Origin: Acidobacteriota bacterium
Lineage (GTDB): Bacteria > Acidobacteriota > Blastocatellia > Pyrinomonadales > Pyrinomonadaceae
DNA length: 64,000 nt
Direction of reading: 5' to 3'
Assembly (NCBI GenBank): GCA_025463125.1
Contig: JAOAPX010000136.1
Span: forward strand, 21,171 to 85,170
This document shows, one piece after another, positions 46,194 through 55,115 of the stretch; position 1 is the stretch's first letter, and each line of letters begins with the position of its first letter. The notes under the pieces were generated by a model. That model did no database searches, was not told where the DNA came from, and saw only the letters and a list, made by a program, of their open reading frames with translations. A program made the translations under genes and the position numbers.

Positions 46194-46733
46194 ATGAAAA
46201 AATTATCTTTAATGCTATTACCTGTCTTTTTTTCTTTCGGATGCGGGCAAACGATTGAAAAAAATGAAACGTCAGCGAATACGAAAACCGTAACATTCAA
46301 TTCCAGTACGAATAGCCAATCGACAGGAACGGTAAAAACTCCGTCGCCTTTAACAAACTTAAATCCGCAGAACAGCTCGGTCGAAGCGGCTCAGAAAAAA
46401 AAGCGTGACGTGTCATATTTCGAAAGCATTCAGTTCTTAAACAAAAAAATCGGCAAGACGGACAAAGGCGAAGACGGAATCGTCGGCGAGATAAAGAACG
46501 CCGGCAACAAAACCGTTAACACTTTGAGTATTCGCGCAATTTTCAGGAACGATGAGGGAAGAAAGATTTTTGAGACCGACTTCCCGGTTATATACCAGTC
46601 AGTTTCAAACGCCGATTCGAGCCGACCTTTAAAACCGAATGAAACGCGCAAATTCGCTTTCGATATTTACGACAAATCGAAAATAACGAATAATTTCGAG
46701 CTGCACGTGATGGAAGCCGAAACGGATAAATAA
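46194..46733 (+). CDS. Lipoprotein of unknown function
   Basis: A 179-residue protein with signal peptide MKKLSLMLLPVFFSFGC and lipobox FGC. A Ser/Thr/Asn-rich linker runs to about residue 75. A beta-rich domain of about 100 residues follows (DGIVGEIKNAGNKTVNTLSIRAIFRNDEGRKIFET ... LKPNETRKFAFDI). This resembles the FxLYD-like immunoglobulin-type domains of exported proteins, with the pattern of a conserved NAG/KT turn and a C-terminal LKPNE...F. It would sit on a membrane, facing the periplasm. Function unknown. Confidence 0.75.
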   Translation: MKKLSLMLLPVFFSFGCGQTIEKNETSANTKTVTFNSSTNSQSTGTVKTPSPLTNLNPQNSSVEAAQKKKRDVSYFESIQFLNKKIGKTDKGEDGIVGEIKNAGNKTVNTLSIRAIFRNDEGRKIFETDFPVIYQSVSNADSSRPLKPNETRKFAFDIYDKSKITNNFELHVMEAETDK

Positions 46734-46761
46734 TCCGGCATTTCAAACTTTTATAAAAACA

Positions 46762-46799
46762 AAAAAAGGACGATCAGCTTAATGCCGGTCGTCCTTTTT
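46762..46799. terminator. Bidirectional terminator between lipoprotein and C25 peptidase genes
   Basis: A 9-bp stem AAAGGACGA/TCGTCCTTT with A-run and T-run flanks in the convergent gap. Confidence 0.8.
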
Positions 46800-46827
46800 A
46801 CGTTTTCTTTAACAACGCGAAAATAAT

Positions 46828-49395
46828 TTATTTCATTTTCAGCATCGGATCGCCGAGCAGCGCCCAGGAAAGTCTGACGTCTCGCCCGGCATTAATCGTC
46901 GTTTTAGCATCATTTATCAAATCGCCGAGACGCGAGATATTTCCGGCGGCGATCTGGCTGTAAAAACGCGTTGCCATTATTTCCTGGATATCAGGCGTCG
47001 TTTTGCCGGTTGAAGACCACGCAGCCACCGCGCCGCCGCTGTTTGATTTAAGCAGCAGCTCGGACAAGCTGTCTTCGTCTGGCGAAATAAAATAACCGTT
47101 AAGACAGCTCAGCATCGAATAAACCGATAAATTATTCGCATTTGTTAATTGCGCCACGCTGGTTTTGCTGAAATAGCTTGAATGCGCCCAAACGCCGATG
47201 TTTCCGTGCCCGGAATAATTAATCAAAAACTTGCCGCTGTTCATTTCGTTGAGCAAAAGCGTCTGCGCATTGCCGCTTCCTCGATTAACGAAAGTTTTCG
47301 GCATCGATTCCGGCAGTTTAGCCGCGAGCCTGCGGCTTAATGCTTCGAAGTCATAACCGTCCGGCAGATCGCTGGCAAAAAGCGCGCCGCGCGATTGGGC
47401 GGTTGAAATATTGGATTCAAAGGTTTTAACTTTAGCCAGAGCATCGATTACGACTTGTCCGGTTCTTGCGGGAATTCTGCCGATGGCGATTTCCGCCAAA
47501 CCGTCGTCGTTAAAATCGGCTAAAGCGTCGTCGCTTCCGGTTTCTTCGTAAACCGTATCAATAAGCTTGGTCGGAACATAATTAAAATTGCCCAAACCTT
47601 TGTAATTACGTGAATCATACGATGAATCGCCGATCAAAAGAGCGTATTTCGGCGGAGTTTGCCAGTTATTCTTTGCGTATTGCAGAAAGCTTCGAATAGA
47701 CATCGAGCTCAAAACGCCGGAATTGAATTCATCGTATATATCTTCGACATCGACAACTTCAACCGTAATGCCCTGCGAGCGACGATATGACGCCCATATT
47801 TCAGCTTCGGTTAAAAAGTTTTTATGCGAAATTATAACCAGCTCGGCGTTATGAGCGGCGGTCGCGAGACTCGAAGGCGTGTTTGTCGTTATTGAAGCCG
47901 GAGTTAAAACCGCCGAGTTTTCGACCGCGTACATCACTCTGCCGCGATGCGCCGGAAGCGTCACGCCGAAACCGCCCGCGCTTTGCTGCGGTCTTAACCC
48001 GTTAATAATCACGGGGTTCTGCGAATCGGTCATATCGAAAACACGAATATTTGCCGAGGAAAAACCGGTCAGATTCGCCGCCTTGTAATTTTGCGTATAA
48101 AAAGCGAGTTCGTTTTGCTGAGCCGCGTAGCCGCGATTAAAGCTGACGCGAATGGATTCGAGCAGCGAAATTCCCATTACGCCCGTTAACTTTAAAGTGT
48201 TTGTTCCTTCGCGCAGCAATTGCGGCTGGATTCTATACTCTTTGCTCAAAGTCTGGAAACCGCTTCCGACAATCTGGTTAAGTTCCTGATCGTTCAGCAC
48301 AACCTTGATCTGATGCCCTGTCTGCGTTCCGCCTTGCAGGCTTAACTTAAATATCGCTTCCGCCGCGTTAAAATCGACCGCGCTTAAATTAAAGTTGATC
48401 GTTGCGCCGCTGTTGGTAATCGCTCTTCCAAAGAAATTTTCGTTTCCACCGTTTAATATCGAGTTGTGATAAACGGTTCGCTCTTTAAACACGAAAGACT
48501 GGTTATAGCTTCGCGTTAAGACCGTTCCGGCAAAAGAACGCAAAGTAGTCGATTTCATACGTTTACCGCTGCCCTGCCCGGCGACCAGATAGTAAAAACG
48601 CGTATCGCTTTCAGGCGTGTCGATTCCTCTGCCGTAAAACTCTATGTAATCGCCGTTTTCGCCGACGATGATCGATTGCTCGCTGCCGTTTGCAAACAAC
48701 TGCCATAAAGCGGGACTTACGCTTACGTCAAAACCAGCCGCTTGCAGTTCGGCGCGGGACACGCGGTATAAACCGTCTTTTTTAACGCCGATTTTTACGC
48801 CTTCCTGCCCGACGGCGAGCCGGTGCGCAAATTCATCCGCGACGGTTTCATATCCCGCGACTTCAGCCTGCAAATCTTTCGGCAGATTCAAATCGCTTTT
48901 CTCAATTTTTTGCTGCGAATTATTTCTGATTTTTGCGCCGAAAACGGAATCGCTTTTTAATGCGTCCGGCAAATTTTCCAACGGTTGCGGCAAAACTTCA
49001 TCGGAGACTCTTCTAAAGCTGTTCGTATCAACGCTTTCTATTACATAAACCGAATCCGAATCGCCGCCGTCATCGTAAAAACTATAAGTTTTACCGATTG
49101 CCTTTTCTTCGCCGGTTTGCAGGTAGGCGCCGCCGACAATTGAAGAATTAACCGAAACTTTTTCGCTGCCGGATACGCGGTAGATGTAAAATCCGAAATT
49201 ATTTGTTTCGTATTCGGTCTGCCATTGCAGGTAAACGCCTCGCCCGTCTGAGAAAGCATTTATGTACTGGTATTTTAATGAGGATTTTCGTGTCTTCGCA
49301 GTTTCCTTAAACGACTTTGATTTTTGAGCTTGTACTGATGAATTTATCAAAAAAGATAAAATGACAAAACAAAACATTATCATCAATTTTTTCAT
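46828..49395 (-). CDS. Gingipain-type C25 cysteine peptidase, exported
   Basis: An 855-residue exported protein. The signal peptide is MFCFVILSFLINSSVQAQ. Residues about 40-480 are beta-rich, with a carbohydrate- or jelly-roll-like region (GGTQTGHQIKVVLNDQEL). The C25 domain is about 500-855, with SIRSFLQYAKNNWQTPPKYALLIGDSSYDSRNY, an Asp-rich DDALADFNDDGLAEIAIGRIP (calcium-like loop), catalytic His730 in NYSGHGN and Cys764 in LSCLNGYF. It ends directly after the C25 domain (ALLGDPMLKMK), with no type IX sorting domain visible. The role is likely extracellular protein breakdown. Confidence 0.9.
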   Translation of the reverse strand: MKKLMIMFCFVILSFLINSSVQAQKSKSFKETAKTRKSSLKYQYINAFSDGRGVYLQWQTEYETNNFGFYIYRVSGSEKVSVNSSIVGGAYLQTGEEKAIGKTYSFYDDGGDSDSVYVIESVDTNSFRRVSDEVLPQPLENLPDALKSDSVFGAKIRNNSQQKIEKSDLNLPKDLQAEVAGYETVADEFAHRLAVGQEGVKIGVKKDGLYRVSRAELQAAGFDVSVSPALWQLFANGSEQSIIVGENGDYIEFYGRGIDTPESDTRFYYLVAGQGSGKRMKSTTLRSFAGTVLTRSYNQSFVFKERTVYHNSILNGGNENFFGRAITNSGATINFNLSAVDFNAAEAIFKLSLQGGTQTGHQIKVVLNDQELNQIVGSGFQTLSKEYRIQPQLLREGTNTLKLTGVMGISLLESIRVSFNRGYAAQQNELAFYTQNYKAANLTGFSSANIRVFDMTDSQNPVIINGLRPQQSAGGFGVTLPAHRGRVMYAVENSAVLTPASITTNTPSSLATAAHNAELVIISHKNFLTEAEIWASYRRSQGITVEVVDVEDIYDEFNSGVLSSMSIRSFLQYAKNNWQTPPKYALLIGDSSYDSRNYKGLGNFNYVPTKLIDTVYEETGSDDALADFNDDGLAEIAIGRIPARTGQVVIDALAKVKTFESNISTAQSRGALFASDLPDGYDFEALSRRLAAKLPESMPKTFVNRGSGNAQTLLLNEMNSGKFLINYSGHGNIGVWAHSSYFSKTSVAQLTNANNLSVYSMLSCLNGYFISPDEDSLSELLLKSNSGGAVAAWSSTGKTTPDIQEIMATRFYSQIAAGNISRLGDLINDAKTTINAGRDVRLSWALLGDPMLKMK

Positions 49396-49663
49396 ATTTT
49401 AGAACTACTCCCTTTTTTCAGCGCGTGCAGGCAAAAAAATTGCTTCCGGTGAAGATTACTTATTTTAATATCTTGCTAATTTATAACATTTTACGGCAAA
49501 AGCCAATTTTTTTTTGCGTGGAAATAAACACTTAATGGTGGCACTTTTTCAGTTATTTTTAATTTATTTCAAATTAAAGTGAGCCGCGCGTTAAATCTTA
49601 GATGCCGGAGATTGTCAATGCTTGCATAAATATTGAATATAATGGTCGCGAAACATCAATATT

Positions 49664-49693
49664 TAGACATTTAATTGTTTTTGAATTTATAAT
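49664..49693 (+). promoter_or_regulatory. Candidate ggt promoter with overlapping inverted repeat
   Basis: TAGACA (49664-49669), an 18-bp spacer and a consensus TATAAT (49688-49693). The -10 overlaps an inverted repeat ATAATAG/CTATTAT (49689-49712) that could be an operator. The rest of the 49396-49743 divergent gap is AT-rich with nothing recognised. Confidence 0.5.
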
Positions 49694-49743
49694 AGTGAAA
49701 AGTTTCTATTATCAAACGAATTAAATCTTGTTAAGGTTTCAAT

Positions 49744-51471
49744 ATGTCCACGAAAAAACTCGGAACTTATTTTGTTTTAATTGCATTTCTTTCTTCTTTC
49801 CTGCCGGCTAATATAAAAGTTTCAGCCGCTTGGCGCGAACCCGTGCGGGCGCGGAAAGCGATTGTCGCGTCGCAGCACGAACTGGCTTCAAAAATCGGCG
49901 CCGATATTATGAAGCGCGGCGGAAACGCTGTGGATGCGGCGATTGCCGTCGGTTTGGCGCTTGCCGTCGTTTACCCGGAAGCCGGAAATTTAGGCGGCGG
50001 CGGATTTATGCTGATTCGCTTTAAAGACGGCAAAACCACCGCGATCGATTACCGCGAAATGGCTCCGGCTGCCGCAACGCGCGACATCTTCGTTGATAAA
50101 TCCGGAAACCTGATCAAAGGCGAAGGCGGCTCGACGATCGGCTATCGCGCTTCCGGCGTTCCCGGAACGCCCGCCGGGTTCGATTACGCTTTCAAAAAAT
50201 ACGGTTCCGGCAAAATAAAATGGGCGGATTTAGTTGATCCCGCGCACAAACTGGCGCTGAACGGCTACCGCCTTTCATACAGGCTCGCAAATCTTTTCAA
50301 ATCGTATAAAAACAATCTCGAAAAATACGCCGACAGTAAAAAGATTTTCTTAAATAACGGGAATTTTCACGAAGAAGGCGCGCTCTTTAAACAGCCGGAA
50401 CTTGCGGCGACGCTCGCCCGCATGCAGAAACAAGGCGCGAAAGAATTCTACGAGGGCAAAACCGCCGAACTGATCGCCGCCGATATGAAAGTTAATAAAG
50501 GCTTGATTACGCTCGAAGATTTGAAAAACTACGAGCCGAAAGAAAGAACTCCTTTGCGCGGAACCTATCGCGGGCACGAAATAATTTCCATGCCGCCGCC
50601 GAGCTCGGGCGGAATAGTTCTGCTTCAGGTTTTGAATATGCTCGAAGCTTACGATATTCGAAAAATGGGCTACAATTCGGCGGAAAAATATCACATTTTA
50701 GCCGAAACCCTGCGGCGATCTTTCGCAGACCGCGCCGAATATATGGCTGACCCGGATTTTGCGGACGTTCCGGTCGCGCAGTTAATCGACAAAAGTTATG
50801 CCGCAAGGCGCCGCGAATCGATAAAAAACAATAAAGCGTCTTCGAGCAAAGAAATCGGATACGGCAAACCGCTCGGCAAAGAATCGATGGACACGACGCA
50901 TTATACCGTCGTTGACGCTGAAGGCACCGTCGTTTCAAACACTTATACGATCAATGATTTGTACGGCTCGGCAGTGACGGCGAAAGGCACGGGCGTTTTG
51001 TTAAACGATGAAATGGACGATTTCGCGGCTCGCCCGGGCACGCCGAATTTATTCGGTTTGATTCAGGGAGAACGCAACAAAGTCGAACCGCGAAAACGCC
51101 CGCTTTCTTCGATGACCCCGACGATCGTTTTACGAAAAGACGGCTCGCCCTGGTTTGCCGTCGGCGCGCGCGGCGGACCACGCATTATCACGGCTGTTCT
51201 GCAAACGGTGATAAATATGATCGACCACGATATGCATATCCAGGCGGCAATCGACGCTCCGCGCATACATCATCAATGGTTTCCGGACGAAATTATTCAG
51301 GAGCCTTTCGGTTTATCGCCTGACACAAGAAACATACTGGAAAAATTCGGACACAATTTCGCCGCCAGACCGGTAAACATCGCATCGGCGACCGGAATCG
51401 AGATTGACGAAAAAGGCGTTCGGCTCGGTGCGATCGACTCGCGCAGCGACGGCGAAGCGATCGGATATTAA
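49744..51471 (+). CDS. ggt: Gamma-glutamyltransferase
   Basis: A periplasmic Ntn-hydrolase that hydrolyses or transfers the gamma-glutamyl group of glutathione and similar peptides. The 575-residue precursor has a signal peptide (FVLIAFLSSFLPANIKVSA), then HELASKIGADIMKRGGNAVDAAIA, GNLGGGGFMLI and YREMAPAAATRD. The autocleavage site lies before Thr in MDTTHYTVVDAEGTVVS. After it come LNDEMDDF and PLSSMTPTIV, the substrate-binding motifs. It is a single gene bounded by a divergent promoter and element F. Confidence 0.95.
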   Translation: MSTKKLGTYFVLIAFLSSFLPANIKVSAAWREPVRARKAIVASQHELASKIGADIMKRGGNAVDAAIAVGLALAVVYPEAGNLGGGGFMLIRFKDGKTTAIDYREMAPAAATRDIFVDKSGNLIKGEGGSTIGYRASGVPGTPAGFDYAFKKYGSGKIKWADLVDPAHKLALNGYRLSYRLANLFKSYKNNLEKYADSKKIFLNNGNFHEEGALFKQPELAATLARMQKQGAKEFYEGKTAELIAADMKVNKGLITLEDLKNYEPKERTPLRGTYRGHEIISMPPPSSGGIVLLQVLNMLEAYDIRKMGYNSAEKYHILAETLRRSFADRAEYMADPDFADVPVAQLIDKSYAARRRESIKNNKASSSKEIGYGKPLGKESMDTTHYTVVDAEGTVVSNTYTINDLYGSAVTAKGTGVLLNDEMDDFAARPGTPNLFGLIQGERNKVEPRKRPLSSMTPTIVLRKDGSPWFAVGARGGPRIITAVLQTVINMIDHDMHIQAAIDAPRIHHQWFPDEIIQEPFGLSPDTRNILEKFGHNFAARPVNIASATGIEIDEKGVRLGAIDSRSDGEAIGY

Positions 51472-51490
51472 CCAAAAAACTTAAAAAGCC

Positions 51491-51590
51491 AAAAAAAAGA
51501 AATAAGAAGAAAAGCCTGGTATTCCAACACTTTTCTTGCCTCTCATTTCTTTTTTTTGTTTATTTTTGTTTATTTTTGCTTCTTTTTGCT
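51491..51590. repeat. Inverted and tandem low-complexity repeat at ggt/zinc-ribbon junction (element F)
   Basis: An A-rich arm (51491-51514, AAAAAAAAGAAATAAGAAG) has an imperfect inverse complement at 51530-51557. Next come four near-copies of a 10-bp word TTTTTGTTTAT/TTTTTGCTTAT up to the stop of the next gene. It is flanked by convergent genes and could end transcription both ways. Confidence 0.6.
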
Positions 51591-52141
51591 TATTCTTCTT
51601 TTTGCAGAAGCTTGGTCGTATGATCGGTGACGGTTGTATGGGTTAAATCGTTTGTGTCACGCCAGTTCCCTTCCGACGGCGGAACGTAGGCTGTTGTCGG
51701 GATCGTTTGCTGCGGCGGCAGTGCGTTTGATTGCTGATTTTTGTTTAGAAAACTCTGCGTTTTCGCCAAAACGTTTTGTTCGAGCGTTGCTTCGCCCGGG
51801 TTCGCCGATTCAAACATTAAGGCGTAAGCCATTCGCAGAAGCCCGCCGACAGTCAGTAAAATCGCGGCTATCGCAACAATAAAAGGTTCCTGGACTCCAG
51901 CCATAACCGTCAATATAGCCAGTAGCGGAATAACCAGAAATGACAAAAGAAAGATAAACAAACCCTGTCTTAAACCTTTTTTCCGCGGCGAAATCGTTTG
52001 CGAAGCAGTCGTTTGAATCGAATTCGGCGAGATGCCGCCGTTTAATAAAAGTTCCGCAACTCCTGTGAGCGGAAATCCGCACCTCGAGCAAAATCGGGTT
52101 TGCGCGCTTACCTGTTCCTGTCCACATTGCGGGCAATGCAT
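51590..52141 (-). CDS. Zinc-ribbon membrane protein, paralogue 2
   Basis: A 183-residue protein. MHCPQCGQEQVSAQTRFCSRCGFPL is a four-cysteine zinc ribbon, followed by a conserved ELLLNGG. Two helices (residues about 60-85 and 90-112: IFLLSFLVIPLLAILTVM, VAIAAILLTVGGLL) and a Pro/Gln-rich tail end in THTTVTDHTTKLLQKEE. The ORF track begins at 52243; ATG 52141 has AAGGAG upstream and is chosen. It follows a related gene by 17 bp; the two share layout and the ending TTKLL. Function unknown. Confidence 0.8.
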   Translation of the reverse strand: MHCPQCGQEQVSAQTRFCSRCGFPLTGVAELLLNGGISPNSIQTTASQTISPRKKGLRQGLFIFLLSFLVIPLLAILTVMAGVQEPFIVAIAAILLTVGGLLRMAYALMFESANPGEATLEQNVLAKTQSFLNKNQQSNALPPQQTIPTTAYVPPSEGNWRDTNDLTHTTVTDHTTKLLQKEE

Positions 52142-52158
52142 TTCATTTCTCCTTGTTT

Positions 52159-52704
52159 TTATTCGTCCTTGGTTAAAAGTTTCGTCGTTCCTTCGGTAAC
52201 GCTTTCCGGTCCGGCAAATTCTCCTGTATTCGGCGCGCGCCACTTTTGGGCGGGCGGAATATAACTTTCAACCGGGTGGCTCGGCTGCGGCAAAGCCGTC
52301 TGCGGCGCTTTCGCTCCGACAAACTGCTGCGCTGCGTGATTATCGGCGGCGGGCAGCGATGGCTGATACTGCGGGCTTACGCTCTTTTCTAAAAACATCC
52401 ACGAAAAAAGCATTATTAAAATACCGCCCATAGTACCCAAAACCGCGCAGAAGCCCGCCAGTTTATCGGCTCCTATAACTCCGAAAAGCGAAGTTAACAA
52501 AAGTGTGCCGATTAAAAACCAAGACAGTCCGATCTTCATGCCTGTTTTCCGGCTCGGCAATATTCCTTTTTTTTTGGATTCAAGCTGCGGCAGATAGCCG
52601 CCGTGAGCGAGCAGTTCGGAAACGACCACGAGCGGAAAGCCGCAGCTCGAACAGTATTTTGTTTCCCCGGAAAGTTGCTGCCGGCTGCAACGAGGACAGT
52701 ACAT
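52159..52704 (-). CDS. Zinc-ribbon membrane protein, paralogue 1
   Basis: A 181-residue protein. MYCPRCSRQQLSGETKYCSSCGFPLVVVSELLAHGG is a four-cysteine zinc ribbon. Two helices are near residues 58-78 and 82-105, and a Pro-rich tail ends in ESVTEGTTKLLTKDE. GGAGC lies upstream of the ATG. The downstream gene is clearly a tandem duplicate with the same order (ribbon, ELL-GG, two helices, TTKLL end). Proteins of this layout are common in acidobacteria-like genomes but have no assigned role. The shared acidic tail may be a contact site. Confidence 0.8.
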   Translation of the reverse strand: MYCPRCSRQQLSGETKYCSSCGFPLVVVSELLAHGGYLPQLESKKKGILPSRKTGMKIGLSWFLIGTLLLTSLFGVIGADKLAGFCAVLGTMGGILIMLFSWMFLEKSVSPQYQPSLPAADNHAAQQFVGAKAPQTALPQPSHPVESYIPPAQKWRAPNTGEFAGPESVTEGTTKLLTKDE

Positions 52705-52802
52705 AATTTTGCTCCATTTGCCGGAAAAAATCCGTAAGATTCAAGGCTAAACGAATTTTCACACGAAAAAGTTCTATATGCAAAATCTTTTCGCCCGCCG
52801 CG

Positions 52803-53279
52803 TTAAACGCGCGTCGGTTTGTCAGCCGAAAGCATCTGGCGCACGGCGAACGCCCGACCCTGAAAATGCTCGGCGCGGGCGATGGTTTCGAGCAGAATTT
52901 CGGCGATCGATTTGAGCTGATCGGGCGCGGGCAGCTCGCGTCTCAAGTCTTCGTCGGAAGTAAAAAAAGCGAATCCTTTACGCCGCGTTTCATCAACTTC
53001 CGCAAGATATTCCAGCATTTTTTCGACAGTCGAAAGTTCTTCGGGCAGAGTCCACTCGAACGGGTCGTCCCAGAGCCGCGTCGTGATGCCGCCGAACGTC
53101 TGCTCGATCGCCGCGGCTGAGCGCAGAATGTATTCCCCGCACGAAAACATCGCGAAACTGTTTTCAAGCTCGCGCGGTTTTAAGAAAAGTTTTTCGTCCG
53201 GTATCTCTTGCACGAATTTTTTGGTGCGCTCGTGTAGTTTTTCAAACTGGTTCTCGAAAATTTCGATTAACGTTTTCAT
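52803..53279 (-). CDS. DinB/YfiT-like four-helix protein
   Basis: A 158-residue all-helical protein resembling the DinB/YfiT metal-dependent superfamily. Residues 1-35 form a first helix (IEIFENQFEKLHERTKKFVQEIPDEKL), and a C-terminal helix has ETIARAEHFQGRAFAVRQM. The usual His triad is not obvious, with one histidine in the first helix (LHERT) and one in the last (AEHFQGR), so metal binding is uncertain. ATG 53279 (MKTLIEIF) is preferred over the longer frame. Function unknown. Confidence 0.6.
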   Translation of the reverse strand: MKTLIEIFENQFEKLHERTKKFVQEIPDEKLFLKPRELENSFAMFSCGEYILRSAAAIEQTFGGITTRLWDDPFEWTLPEELSTVEKMLEYLAEVDETRRKGFAFFTSDEDLRRELPAPDQLKSIAEILLETIARAEHFQGRAFAVRQMLSADKPTRV

Positions 53280-53402
53280 AAAAAAAGAGTAGCCCATTTT
53301 ATCGCGCCGCTCTTATAAAACAAAAATGAAGGATAAATATAAATGCTGCAAATTTATCCTTCATTTTTTAATACATTCTTTAATTGTAAAATCCGCCTGT
53401 TA

Positions 53403-53774
53403 TTATTTACCTCGATAACGCCGGTCCTGTTCGTATATGCCGAGACCGTAATTTTTGCCGTTGTAGCTCAGACCGTTTTGCAGTCTGCCTTTAACGCCGA
53501 TTTCCACGCCCTTTGTCGGAACGCTGTTTTCCGTAAAGACCCAGATCGAGCCGGTTCCGTCATCGACCTTGTAAACGCCGCCGCGAATATTCGTCAGCGG
53601 AACACTGATCCCGTAACTGTCTTTGACCACTCCCGCAACGGCGACTTCTTTATTCAGGTATCTCGACGTGTTCGATTCAAGGTCGGCGATGCTTTTTCTT
53701 TCCGGACAAGCCGCCGCAAAAGCGACCGTCATTAATATTAAACTCAACCAGATCAACTTTGTTCGGTTTCTCAT
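53403..53774 (-). CDS. Small OB-fold lipoprotein
   Basis: A 123-residue protein with signal peptide and lipobox (LSLILMTVAFAAAC). A domain of about 90 residues has the strand pattern of bacterial OB-fold lipoproteins (VAVAGVVKDSYGISVPLTNIRGGVYKVDDGTGSIWVFT ... GVKGRLQNGLSYNGKNYG). It would face the periplasm. It lies 106 bp before a divergent CrtC-like gene. Function unknown. Confidence 0.75.
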   Translation of the reverse strand: MRNRTKLIWLSLILMTVAFAAACPERKSIADLESNTSRYLNKEVAVAGVVKDSYGISVPLTNIRGGVYKVDDGTGSIWVFTENSVPTKGVEIGVKGRLQNGLSYNGKNYGLGIYEQDRRYRGK

Positions 53775-53879
53775 TTTTTCTCCTCTTAAACTTTGATTGA
53801 AAATTACGGGAGAGCCGTTTATTCACTGTTACAGATTCATTTCTACAATAAAAGTTTGCCATATTTATTTATATCTGCG

Positions 53880-55076
53880 ATGCTTTTACCGTTCTTTTTA
53901 ATCCACACGATTTTTTTTTTTGCGATGACGACGCCGACCTCTAATGTCTCGACCGAAAATTTCCTGTTTTCATCCAGTATCGCGGCTGACGTCTGGCATC
54001 CGAAGAAAGATGCCAGAGCCTACGAATGGTGGTATTTCGACGCGCTTTCCGACGACGGGAAAGAAGCGATCGTCATCATCTTTCTTGATAATTTTATCTT
54101 TTCGCCGCGTTACAATAAACGCGAACAAAACGAATCGGCTTCCGGTTACGCAAAAAACCTCAAACAAAAGGTTCGCCGAACGCTTTTCAGCGATAAATCC
54201 GGAGCGGCGGCGAAAGAAAGATTTCCCGCCGTCGCTTTTGTTTATTACCGCGACGGCAAACCAATTTACCGCGCCATCAACGAATTTAAGGAAAAAGATT
54301 TCTCCGCCAGCACAGAAAAGCCCGAATGCACGATCGGCGATTGTTCGTTCACATACGAAACGGCACCTTACGGTTCAGGTTACATGCTTTCGATCAACGC
54401 CGTTTTAAGCGGCGGGCGAAGGCTTGCAGCGCATTTCGAATGGCTTTCGATCGAAGCGGATTTTGCGGCGGAAAGATGTCCGGCGACGGAAAACTCGCAT
54501 TGCTGGAATATGGTCGCGCCGCGCTCGGACGTTTCGGGCAAGATCAGCGTTTCCGACAAAAAAGGCTTGTCGCTCGACGTCAGGCATTTTCGCGGAACCG
54601 GTTACCACGATCATAATCTGGATAACCGCTGGCTGCCCGACGCCGTGCGCGACTGGCATTGGGGCAGAGTTCATTTCGCCGATTCGACCGCAGTCTTTTA
54701 TCGCTATTGCGAAACAGCGAAACAACCGACGACAAAACTGCTCGTCATCAACGAGGGCGAGCTGCGCGAACGCGACGCGGTTTACGAAGAATCCGGTTTC
54801 GCCCGCGATAAGTTCGGCATAAGCTACCCGACCGAGATGCGCTTCGCTTCTGAAGACGATCTGCGTCTCGACGTGCGGCACCAAAAGATCATCGATTCGA
54901 GTTTTTTCTACTTGAGATTTATGAGCGAAATGACCTTGACGATAGGCGGCGGCAAATCGAAAGCGACTCTGGGCATTACGGAATATCTCGCGCCGAAAGC
55001 TTTGAAGCTTCGCTGGCTCAACTGGCTGATAAATATGCGCATCGGTCGCAACGGCAAAGGCTCTTTTCTTCCGTAA
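53880..55076 (+). CDS. CrtC/AttH-like lipocalin domain protein
   Basis: A protein of about 398 residues. The hallmark WWYFDALSDDGKEAIVIIFLDN matches carotenoid 1,2-hydratase (CrtC) and AttH-type lipocalin-like proteins. Also present are GDCSFTYE, HCWNMVAPRSDVSGKI, and GTGYHDHNLDNRWLPDAVRDWHWGRVHF with conserved His and Trp residues. An N-terminal hydrophobic stretch (LLPFFLIHTIFFFAM) suggests a signal peptide or anchor. The ORF track starts at a TTG (53793); ATG 53880 or 53925 is more likely. No other carotenoid gene is nearby, so the substrate may be another terpenoid or lipid. Confidence 0.8.
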   Translation: MLLPFFLIHTIFFFAMTTPTSNVSTENFLFSSSIAADVWHPKKDARAYEWWYFDALSDDGKEAIVIIFLDNFIFSPRYNKREQNESASGYAKNLKQKVRRTLFSDKSGAAAKERFPAVAFVYYRDGKPIYRAINEFKEKDFSASTEKPECTIGDCSFTYETAPYGSGYMLSINAVLSGGRRLAAHFEWLSIEADFAAERCPATENSHCWNMVAPRSDVSGKISVSDKKGLSLDVRHFRGTGYHDHNLDNRWLPDAVRDWHWGRVHFADSTAVFYRYCETAKQPTTKLLVINEGELRERDAVYEESGFARDKFGISYPTEMRFASEDDLRLDVRHQKIIDSSFFYLRFMSEMTLTIGGGKSKATLGITEYLAPKALKLRWLNWLINMRIGRNGKGSFLP

Positions 55077-55115
55077 GCCCTGCGCCGCTTTATCCTTTGA
55101 CGGGAAAAACATAAT

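Noticed and set aside
54405-55112. 235-codon minus ORF opposite the CrtC-like gene
   Set aside because: The plus frame has clear family motifs; the minus frame has none.
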